Shown here piece after piece: positions 39,982 to 48,996 of a stretch of DNA of 48,996 nt (position 1 is the stretch's first letter; every line of letters starts with the position of its first letter). The notes below the pieces were generated by a model. That model worked only from the letters and a program-made list of their open reading frames with translations, did not search any database and was not told where the DNA came from. The DNA is from Bacteroidota bacterium (lineage in GTDB: Bacteria; Bacteroidota; Bacteroidia; Bacteroidales; Prolixibacteraceae): NCBI GenBank assembly GCA_030684645.1, contig JAUXUF010000055.1, positions 1 through 48,996 on the forward strand, in the 5' to 3' direction. The position numbers were made by a program, and so were the translations under genes.

Positions 39982-42900
39982 ATGAAGACCAACCGATTCG
40001 TATTTATTCTTCTGCTTCAGCTGGCTTTTGTGCCAGTGTTACTAAAAGCTCAGCAAACGGTTTACTCTCAGTCAAATAGTCCAACTATTCAAAATGCCAA
40101 AGAATTGTATTTAGCCCGAAATTACGTGTCTGCACTAAATCAATTTGAGCTGATCGCTTCAATGGCCGGTGATAATTCGGATACAAAGGCTGAAGCGATG
40201 TTTTATAAGGCAATCTGCGGTCTGAAGCTTGATAACCGGAATGCGGAAGAACAAATTGCCGATTTTATGAACCAGTTTCCTGAAAGCTCATTCAGGAACA
40301 GGGCTTTGTTTGAACAGGCTGTATATCAGTTTGGTAAAAAGAGATATTCGGCTGTTTTGAAATCTTTTGACGCATTAAAGAAAGCTGAACTGGCTAAAGC
40401 TGATCTGACCTATTTTTATTACCTGAGAGGTTATTCCAATTTTGAACTGGAAAAAATGGATGCTGCTTTGGCCGACTTTGCTGAAATTAAGCAAGGAAAC
40501 TCCTTGTATGCTGCTCCTGCTCAATACTATTGGGGACATATTCAGTACCTGAAAGGAAATTACGAAACGGCTCTTCAGGAATTTCTTAAACTGAAGAAAA
40601 ATCCGGTTTTCGAAAAAGTCATTCCGTTTTATATCAGTCAGATTTATTACAAACAAGCGAAATACAGTGAAGTTGTTGAATATACTGCCCCTTTGATTAA
40701 TACCGTTTCGGTTGATCAGCAACCTGAACTGGCCCGTATTCTGGGTGATTCATATTTCCATTTGCACCAATTCAAGGATGCGATTCAGTTTCTGGAATTT
40801 TACCTCAAGGATAAAACGAACAGAGGCCGCGAAGAGAATTATATGCTTGGCTATTGCTATTACCTGATCAGTGATGAAGCCAAAGCCATACCACATCTCG
40901 AAATTGCCTCGAAAGGGAAAGATGAGCTGGCCCAAAATGCATACTACCACCTGGCCGATTGTTATGTGGTTACTAACGATAAAAACAAAGCCCGCCAGGC
41001 ATTTGAAGCTGCTTCGGAATTCGATTTTGATCCGAAGATCAAGGAAGATGCGCTGTTTAATTATGCCAAAATTACCTACGAACTTTCGTATTCGCCATTT
41101 AACGAGACGATTAAGGCATTTGATAAATATATTTCCTTATATCCAAATGCTGAGCGGAACGATGTTGCCTACGATTATCTGGTTAAGGTTTACATGAGTA
41201 CCAGCAATTACCGCGATGCCATGGCCTCGATCGAAAACATCAAGGTTAAAAGCCCGTCGGTAAAAAAGGCTTATCAGCGGGTAGCCTATTACCGGGCATT
41301 GGAATGTTTTAATAATCTGGATTATAATGGCGCTGTTGAAAATTTCAACCAGTCGATTGAAGCAGGTGATTTTAATAAGAACTATCTCGCCTTGTCGCTT
41401 TTCTGGAAAGCTGAAGCCTGGTACCGTTTATTTGCTTTCAATAAAGCGATTACGGAATACACCAGTTTCCTGAAATCGCCCGGTGCATTTGCTATGCCTG
41501 AATATAAAACGGCCCATTACAACCTGGCATATTCTTATTTTCAGTTGAAGGATTATCAGAACGCCAGTGATTATTTCAGGAAATATCTGAATATTCAAAA
41601 TGATCTGAGAAGTGAAAAAGTAGCTGATGCCTATAACCGATTAGGTGACTGTGATTTCCTGAACCGCGATTATACAACGGCTATTTCGAATTACGAAAAA
41701 TCATTGCGGATGAATCTGTATGATGCAGATTATGCCCTGTTCCAGAAAGCTTTCTGCCTGGGTTTGCAGCGTGATAACCAGGGGAAAATAAGCGCACTTC
41801 AATCGCTGATTCAAAACTATCCGAAATCATCTTATCAGGATGACGCCTTATACGAACTTGGCCGGACCTACGAACGCATCAATCAGCCTCAAATGGCCAT
41901 CAGCAATTACAAGGATTTGATCAGCAAGTATCCGCAAAGCAATTTTCTGAATAAAGCTATGGTTCAGCTGGGTTTGATTTATTACAATGCAAACGACTAT
42001 CAGACCTCTGTGAGTTATTACAAAAAGGTGGTTGATCGTTCGCCAAACAGCCCGGAAACGCTCGCTGCCCTGGCCGGAATGAAGAATAGTTATGTTGAAA
42101 TGAACGATGTGGATGCTTACTTTAATTATTCCAGTAAATTGGGCCCCGGAGTTCAGGTTTCGGTAAACGAACAGGACTCACTTACCTATCAGGCCGCTGA
42201 AAAATTATACATGGCGCACGATAAAAAGGCCAAAGCACAATTTGAACGATACCTTAATCAATTCCAATATGGAAATTTTGTCCTGAATTCTCACTTTTAT
42301 TTGGCTCAGATTCTATACAGCGAAGGAAATTTTGCAAAGGCATTGACTGAATATGAAGTTGTAATTAATCAGCCTGATAATTATTTCACCGAAGTCGCTT
42401 TGTCAAAAGCCGCTGGACTACAATATAACGCGAAGAATTACAGGCAGGCACTTGATTATTTCGAACGCTTCGCCAGAATTTCGAGTTCAGGAAACAATTC
42501 ACAGGATGCCCAAACCGGGATCATGCGCTGTCAGTTCCGTCTGGAAAATCATCAGGCATGTATTGAAGCTGCCAGTCAGGTTATGGGCTCAGCTAAAGTT
42601 TCGGATATTCTGAAGCGCGAAACTAATTTTATGTTGGCTGTATCCTGGTACAATTTGGGGAATCAGGACAAAGCTTTTCCGATTTTTAAATCGCTTTCGG
42701 CTGAAACCAATTCGGCTGAAGGAGCTGAATCCAAGTTTTTAGTGGCCCAAATTCTGTACGAAAAGAAGAAGCTCAAAGAAGCTGAAAGTGAGATTATGGA
42801 TTTCATCGATAAAAACTCGCCGCATCAATATTGGCTGGCAAAAAGCTTCCTGCTGCTTTCAGATATTTACCTGAAAAACGGTGATGAATTTCAAGCCAAA

Positions 42901-43059
42901 CATACGCTAAAAAGTATTGTGGATAATTACCCGGAACCAAACGATGGAATTCTGGAGGTTACCCGCCAGAAGTTGCAGGTAATAGAAGCCGGTGAGGCCA
43001 TCCAGACCAAAAACCAGAGCAAACCGCTGGAAATCAATATTGGCGGAGGAAAAAAATAA
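39982..43059 (+). CDS. Secreted TPR-repeat protein (about 1,000 residues)
   Basis: 1025 residues. A signal peptide (1-23, ending LLKA before QQ) predicts periplasmic or outer-membrane location. Almost all the rest consists of tetratricopeptide-like helical hairpins, with recurring motifs such as AKELYLARNYVSALNQFE, DALYELGRTYERINQPQMAI and KAMVQLGLIYYNANDYQTS. No enzymatic motif is seen. The next gene on the same strand encodes an outer-membrane beta-barrel, so the TPR protein may be its periplasmic partner or scaffold. I do not recognise a named family member. Similar TPR/barrel neighbours are known in Bacteroidota, but their role is unclear. Confidence 0.85.
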   Translation: MKTNRFVFILLLQLAFVPVLLKAQQTVYSQSNSPTIQNAKELYLARNYVSALNQFELIASMAGDNSDTKAEAMFYKAICGLKLDNRNAEEQIADFMNQFPESSFRNRALFEQAVYQFGKKRYSAVLKSFDALKKAELAKADLTYFYYLRGYSNFELEKMDAALADFAEIKQGNSLYAAPAQYYWGHIQYLKGNYETALQEFLKLKKNPVFEKVIPFYISQIYYKQAKYSEVVEYTAPLINTVSVDQQPELARILGDSYFHLHQFKDAIQFLEFYLKDKTNRGREENYMLGYCYYLISDEAKAIPHLEIASKGKDELAQNAYYHLADCYVVTNDKNKARQAFEAASEFDFDPKIKEDALFNYAKITYELSYSPFNETIKAFDKYISLYPNAERNDVAYDYLVKVYMSTSNYRDAMASIENIKVKSPSVKKAYQRVAYYRALECFNNLDYNGAVENFNQSIEAGDFNKNYLALSLFWKAEAWYRLFAFNKAITEYTSFLKSPGAFAMPEYKTAHYNLAYSYFQLKDYQNASDYFRKYLNIQNDLRSEKVADAYNRLGDCDFLNRDYTTAISNYEKSLRMNLYDADYALFQKAFCLGLQRDNQGKISALQSLIQNYPKSSYQDDALYELGRTYERINQPQMAISNYKDLISKYPQSNFLNKAMVQLGLIYYNANDYQTSVSYYKKVVDRSPNSPETLAALAGMKNSYVEMNDVDAYFNYSSKLGPGVQVSVNEQDSLTYQAAEKLYMAHDKKAKAQFERYLNQFQYGNFVLNSHFYLAQILYSEGNFAKALTEYEVVINQPDNYFTEVALSKAAGLQYNAKNYRQALDYFERFARISSSGNNSQDAQTGIMRCQFRLENHQACIEAASQVMGSAKVSDILKRETNFMLAVSWYNLGNQDKAFPIFKSLSAETNSAEGAESKFLVAQILYEKKKLKEAESEIMDFIDKNSPHQYWLAKSFLLLSDIYLKNGDEFQAKHTLKSIVDNYPEPNDGILEVTRQKLQVIEAGEAIQTKNQSKPLEINIGGGKK

Positions 43060-43377
43060 AAAGAAAGGTTCTGGATGGATAGAGTGGATTCAAATTTTGA
43101 CTGAAAATTCTAATAAAATGTACGTTGTTTTAAAATACCTTATTTGTTAGTGGTTAACCTTACTAGAAAACATAACGATCCATGAGCCCAACCTTATTAA
43201 TTGGTCTGTAAATCAATCAGGGAATAAGGTTTATGTTTTTCAGGTATATTATTTCTACTAAGATTTTCTTTATAGATAAGGTTTTATACCAATTTAGCAT
43301 ACAAGATGTCAAGTTTAATCTTTGTCTATTGTCAAATTTAAATACCTATATCAAACGTTAAAGAGCTTTAAAAATAA
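43060..43377. other. 318-bp gap between the TPR and beta-barrel genes
   Basis: AACCTTATT (43190-43198) and AATAAGGTT (43223-43231) form a nine-base hairpin followed by TATGTTTTT, a weak terminator candidate for the TPR gene. No exact TAnnTTTG was found before the barrel gene, so whether the two are co-transcribed is undecided. Otherwise AT-rich and featureless. Confidence 0.45.
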
Positions 43378-45156
43378 ATGAAAATGAAGAAACAAAATAT
43401 TTTAGCTGTAAGTCTGTTAATCCTTGCTCTTTTGTTTGGAGCTATTGGTGCAAGTGCACAAAAAGATACCACCAGGTTAAAACAGGAAGTTGAGGTAACC
43501 AAGGCCTATCAACCAACAGTTTTGGAAGTGGTAAAAATCAATGATATACCTAAAATTATACCGGAACAGACAGAAACTCCGACATTCGATTATTCGATTT
43601 TCAGCAAACCCGTATTTTCGACTTTTGATGTCACTCCCGTTACAGCTGCCAAAATGGTTGGTGACTCCAAATCGGAAATGGAAAGGGGATTGCTAAAATT
43701 GGGCATGGGCAATTACCTGACTCCTTACGGCGAGCTTTACTTCAATGCGCAACCCGATAAAAACTCGAACTTCGGAATACACCTGAAACACCTTTCTTCC
43801 TATGGAAAAATTAGTCTTTTGAATGGAGACCGGGTAAAAGCTCCTGAATCAGACAACCAGGCCGAAATCTTTGGTAAAAAATTTTTCCACAAGTCAACCT
43901 TGTCCGGAAGCCTGGCTTTCGGCCGCAAAGCCTTCCATTATTACGGTTATACAGGCGATAAGCTGACTGATGATGAGAAAGAACTGATAATTCCGTATTT
44001 TGGGCATCAGCAGTATTTTTCGAAAGGCACGGCGGTCGTTCGTTTGAAAAGTGGAAACGTTTCGGCTTCGGACCTGAACTACGACTTCGGTCTTAAATAT
44101 CATTATCTGGTAAGTAAAACCGGGCAAACCGAACATGAAACTGTTTTGTCGGGCGATGTCAGCAAGAAGATTGACAATGCTCTCGGTTTTCTGTCAGCCT
44201 CGCTTACTGTTTACAAAGCTGACAGCATATGGAATAGATTTTCGAATGCCTACGGAAAAAAGCAGCAAACGATACTGAGAGCAAATCCTTCGGTGTTGTT
44301 GTCGACTGATGTTGCCAGCTTGCAAATTGGTCTGAATACAACTCTGGCACTTGATATTGATACGAATGCATCTTTCTATATCTGGCCAAAAGTGAAGGCC
44401 GATTGGTCGCCTGTTCCAGATATTTTGACTTTATTTGCCGGACTTGACGGTCATTTGCAGCACAATACCTATTCGGCTATCGCAGCCGAAAATCCCTATG
44501 TCGATCCGTATCACGATGTGGCAAACACGAATTACCAATACGTTTTTTCAGGAGGATTAAAAGGGAAACTGAGTTCGAAAACAAATTATGTGGCGGAAGC
44601 TTCTTATTCAATGGTTAAGGATGAGCATTTTTATATCACAGAAAGTCAGTATTTATTTTATCCTGAAACTGTTGAACCACGAAGGCTCAATAATGCTTTT
44701 AGTTGGGTTTACGACGATGTCAATATCCTGAAATTATCAGGCGAGGTAATGCACTCAATTTCGGACAACTTTTCACTTCATCTGCTTGGTAACTATTATT
44801 CCTACGATCTGAAAACACTGCCAAAAGCATATCAGATGCCCAACTTTGATTTGACCTTCTCCGCAGTCTATCAACCAACCGGCCCGTTAAAATTCACTGC
44901 CGATATTTTTGTGATTGGCAAACGGATAGCGCTTATAAACGACGATTCTCCTTTCTCTTCCTCCGCTCTTCCAAATAGTCATGAAATTACAATGGATCCA
45001 ATCATTGACCTGAATGTTGGCGCCGAATACCAGTTCTCGAATAAGCTGAACTTCTTTGTCAAGCTCAATAATTTTGGTTTTCAGAAATACGAACAATGGC
45101 TCGGATATACCAACAAAGGGCTTAACTGGCTGGCTGGAATCAGCTATTCCTTCTAA
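43378..45156 (+). CDS. Outer-membrane beta-barrel protein
   Basis: 592 residues. A signal peptide (1-27, ending GASA before QK) is followed by a short region KQEVEVTKAYQPTVLEVVKI that resembles the start of TonB-dependent-receptor-like barrels without a plug. The body is rich in alternating aromatic and polar strands, and the chain ends SYSF with a terminal phenylalanine, the usual recognition signal for barrel insertion. No plug or carboxypeptidase-like domain is visible, and the length is short for a TonB receptor. It pairs with the TPR gene upstream. Substrate or structural role is unknown. Confidence 0.82.
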   Translation: MKMKKQNILAVSLLILALLFGAIGASAQKDTTRLKQEVEVTKAYQPTVLEVVKINDIPKIIPEQTETPTFDYSIFSKPVFSTFDVTPVTAAKMVGDSKSEMERGLLKLGMGNYLTPYGELYFNAQPDKNSNFGIHLKHLSSYGKISLLNGDRVKAPESDNQAEIFGKKFFHKSTLSGSLAFGRKAFHYYGYTGDKLTDDEKELIIPYFGHQQYFSKGTAVVRLKSGNVSASDLNYDFGLKYHYLVSKTGQTEHETVLSGDVSKKIDNALGFLSASLTVYKADSIWNRFSNAYGKKQQTILRANPSVLLSTDVASLQIGLNTTLALDIDTNASFYIWPKVKADWSPVPDILTLFAGLDGHLQHNTYSAIAAENPYVDPYHDVANTNYQYVFSGGLKGKLSSKTNYVAEASYSMVKDEHFYITESQYLFYPETVEPRRLNNAFSWVYDDVNILKLSGEVMHSISDNFSLHLLGNYYSYDLKTLPKAYQMPNFDLTFSAVYQPTGPLKFTADIFVIGKRIALINDDSPFSSSALPNSHEITMDPIIDLNVGAEYQFSNKLNFFVKLNNFGFQKYEQWLGYTNKGLNWLAGISYSF

Positions 45157-45314
45157 AAAAACAGCAAGTTTTCCGGCCTGGTTCAGTTTGATTTTTATTC
45201 AGGTTTAGAATTGCTATAAGTTATTGATTTTCAGAAATCAGATAGTTCATAAAATGTTTAAAAGTTTAACATTTTGATTGTCGGTTTAACTGTCGGCAGT
45301 TACGACATTTTTAC

Positions 45315-45322
45315 TATATTTG
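45315..45322 (+). promoter_or_regulatory. -7 element of gyrB
   Basis: TATATTTG matches TAnnTTTG. Transcription would begin near 45329 and leave a leader of about 175 bases before gyrB, which contains hairpins at 45423-45462. No exact -33 TTTG was found at the expected distance. Confidence 0.5.
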
Positions 45323-45422
45323 CGTCTTAGTTGTTGAAGGTTTTTTATTGTGAAGAATTTACTGAAAATCAAACATCTGGTTTTATTACCCAATCCGGCA
45401 ATTTTCGAAAAAGGCAGAAAAT

Positions 45423-45462
45423 AACCGTTTTCTGAAACTGGTTTTAGCCCTTCGTTTTAGGG
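45423..45462. repeat. Two hairpins in the gyrB leader
   Basis: AACCGTTT/AAACTGGTT (45423-45443, one bulged base) and CCCT/AGGG (45448-45462) lie in the predicted 5' untranslated region. Their style (short C/G stems joined by TTTT-rich words) matches the hairpin clusters elsewhere in the window, so they may be repeats rather than a gyrB-specific regulator. Confidence 0.4.
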
Positions 45463-45499
45463 TTGAATGGGTATTAACATGGGATAATTAATATTGTGA

Positions 45500-47479
<1,980 letters not shown>

Positions 47480-47483
47480 CTGA

Positions 47484-47573
47484 AATTTACAATTCTTCTA
47501 TTTACGATTTACTATTTATTGAATCCCAATCGTGGAGAAAAATGGTAAATCGTAAATAATTAAATTGTAAATT
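47484..47573. repeat. AT-rich palindromic repeat, copy B
   Basis: Two nested inverted pairs: AATTTACAATT (47484-47494) with AATTGTAAATT (47563-47573), and 47500-47517 with 47540-47557 (17 of 18 matching). The left half matches 1851-1885 in the argF'-argB gap. It occupies the gyrB-LOG gap. Confidence 0.7.
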
Positions 47574-47599
47574 ATTGAATTACTTTCCATGAAAACGTT

Positions 47600-48181
47600 A
47601 TGAATATTTGTGTTTATTCTTCTTCGAGCAATGCCATTGCTGATGTTTACGTCAACGAAGCAATCGATCTGGCGCGCTTAATTGGCCAATCAAACTTTTG
47701 CCTGATCAACGGTGGTTCCAATGTTGGTTTAATGGATGTGATTACCCGCGAAGCCGGTAAAAACGGGGCAAGAACTATCGGTGTTATTCCTGAAAAACTT
47801 CGCGATTTTAACCTGGCTTCGATTCATGCCCACGAGATTATTGTTTCGGGCGACATGATGGAGCGAAAAGCCAAAATGAGGGAATTGTCGGATGTTTTCA
47901 TTGCCCTGGCGGGTGGATTTGGAACCCTCGAAGAAATACTGGAGGTAATAACTCTAAAACAATTGGGTTATCTCCACAGCGCCATTGTTTTCATCAATAC
48001 CAACGGATTTTACGACGATCTTTTCAGGCAGTTTGAAAAATCGTTTGAAGAAAAATTCGCGAAAGAAAGCTACCGGAAACTCTATTTTATTGCCGACAAT
48101 GCTGCGGAAGCAATGGAATATATCCTGAAATATGAACCAGAAGAAACCGTTAATAAATGGTTTGAAGTTCCGAAACGCTAG
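47600..48181 (+). CDS. LOG-family protein (TIGR00730 Rossmann fold)
   Basis: 193 residues. The nucleotide-binding signature GGSNVGLMD (about 38-46) and AGGFGTLEE (near 104) match the LOG family, whose known members are cytokinin-riboside monophosphate phosphoribohydrolases. In bacteria this activity cleaves the ribose-5-phosphate from N6-modified AMP and may also act on related nucleotides. The first G of the usual PGGxGTxxE motif is kept, but the preceding proline is alanine. It lies 120 bases after gyrB on the same strand, with palindromic repeats in the gap. Confidence 0.88.
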   Translation: MNICVYSSSSNAIADVYVNEAIDLARLIGQSNFCLINGGSNVGLMDVITREAGKNGARTIGVIPEKLRDFNLASIHAHEIIVSGDMMERKAKMRELSDVFIALAGGFGTLEEILEVITLKQLGYLHSAIVFINTNGFYDDLFRQFEKSFEEKFAKESYRKLYFIADNAAEAMEYILKYEPEETVNKWFEVPKR

Positions 48182-48278
48182 TTCTGAATGGTTCCGAATG
48201 TCAAAAATTTGGAGCAGACTCACTATTCAGATTTCTATTACATGTTATGTGAATCTGCTTAATCTGTAGCGAAATATT

Positions 48279-48996
48279 TTAAGGGCAGGCCGGCAGAGTT
48301 TTAATCTCTTTTTTATTGGCAAAATACTTCCTTTTAAAATAAAAAGCCACATTCACCAGGCCAACCATAACCGGAACTTCGACCAGTGGACCGATTACAG
48401 TTGCAAAGGCTGCCTGTGAGTTGATGCCGAACATGGCAATAGCTACAGCAATGGCAAGTTCAAAATCATTACTTCCAGCAGTAAAAGCCATCGTTGTTGA
48501 TCGTTCGTAACCTTCGCCCATCCATTTGGCGGCAAAAAAAGTACTGAAAAACATGAATCCGAAGTAGATGGTATAAGGTATTGCAACCCTAAGAACATCT
48601 AAAGGCAATTCAATAATTTTTTCGCCTTTCAGTGAAAACATCATAAAGATGGTGAACAGCAGGGCAATTGGCGTCAGCAATGCTGCTTTTGGAATGAATT
48701 TGGTGAAGTACCATTCGCTGCCTTTCCAGCTGCGGAGGATAAAATTTGAAATTAAGCCTGCGGCAAAAGGTATTCCCAGATAAATCAATACCGTAATTGC
48801 AATTTCTGAAATTGAAACTTCAACAACGGCTCCTTTTAAACCAAACAACGGAGGTAAAAGGGTAATAAACACATAGGCATAAACCGAATACAGAAATACC
48901 TGGAAAATCGCATTGAAGGCTACCAGTCCGGCAGCTAGCTCTGAATCACCTTTGGCAAGGTCGTTCCAAACCAGAACCATTGCAATACAACGCGCC
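48279..48996 (-). CDS. ACR3-type arsenite efflux transporter (partial, cut by window end)
   Basis: Only the C-terminal 239 or so residues are present; the frame continues beyond base 48996 as ...Ala-Arg-Cys-Ile-Ala-Met-Val. The ATG at 48980 is therefore internal. Six or so hydrophobic segments are visible, with the conserved cysteine in ARCIAMV and the segments [20 protein letters not shown] and [15 protein letters not shown] typical of ACR3. The protein ends LPACP, with another cysteine. Family membership in the bile acid:sodium symporter/ACR3 superfamily is firm. Arsenite as substrate is probable, and an ars operon may continue outside the window. Confidence 0.85.
   Translation of the reverse strand, partial: ARCIAMVLVWNDLAKGDSELAAGLVAFNAIFQVFLYSVYAYVFITLLPPLFGLKGAVVEVSISEIAITVLIYLGIPFAAGLISNFILRSWKGSEWYFTKFIPKAALLTPIALLFTIFMMFSLKGEKIIELPLDVLRVAIPYTIYFGFMFFSTFFAAKWMGEGYERSTTMAFTAGSNDFELAIAVAIAMFGINSQAAFATVIGPLVEVPVMVGLVNVAFYFKRKYFANKKEIKTLPACP

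Noticed and set aside
39982-43059. Tandem DNA repeat in the TPR gene
   Set aside because: The periodicity is in the protein (helical hairpins); the DNA copies are too diverged to be a recent repeat.

Overview
The window is a gene-dense chromosomal segment from a member of the Bacteroidota. The evidence is a Bacteroidota-type N-acyl-ornithine carbamoyltransferase (ArgF'), a carAB pair of the form common in that phylum, several TAnnTTTG -7 promoter elements, an outer-membrane beta-barrel with a paired TPR protein, and intergenic regions rich in short palindromic repeats. The terminal acetate and butyrate enzymes suggest an anaerobic or facultative fermenter. A Marinilabiliales/Prolixibacteraceae-like lineage is my guess and is not proven here.

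Layout. (1) 1-1071: a tRNA-Pro(CGG) with its terminator, a gene-poor stretch, and the terminator of the arginine operon. (2) 1068-11776, minus strand: a ten-gene arginine/proline operon read argR, GNAT acyl-glutamate synthase, argG, argC, argD, proC, proB, proA, argF', argB. A proline residue at position 90 of ArgF' points to succinylated rather than acetylated intermediates. (3) 11777-16481: a divergent control region with three helically phased ATGCAAA repeats, then a 43-codon leader peptide that runs through an intrinsic terminator into carA and carB. (4) 16832-22796: two large hybrid sensor kinases and the remnant of a third. The first has lost most of its receiver domain and carries a 28-bp palindromic repeat inside its ATPase domain. 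(5) 22928-25849: a fused FAD/Fe-S oxidoreductase.

(6) 25883-29425: an array of seven different hairpins, followed by a compact four-gene cassette: WYL regulator, small membrane protein, PD-(D/E)XK-type nuclease and beta-CASP metallo-beta-lactamase-fold protein. This is the best candidate for an undescribed system, possibly defence-related. (7) 29617-35041: pta, a divergent 3-hydroxyacyl-CoA dehydrogenase, ackA, then ptb and buk, giving two routes for ATP formation from acyl-CoA. (8) 35163-39737: a dipeptide epimerase, a DUF2007 protein, murB, a GT4 glycosyltransferase and ftsE. (9) 39982-45156: a secreted TPR protein and an outer-membrane beta-barrel. (10) 45503-48996: gyrB, a LOG-family protein and the end of an ACR3-type transporter cut by the window edge.

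Interspersed palindromic repeats of several families recur throughout. In carA, murB and argB the stop codon lies inside such a repeat. Lengths, motifs and positions were read by eye from the sequence; family names come from recognising motifs, and no database search was run.
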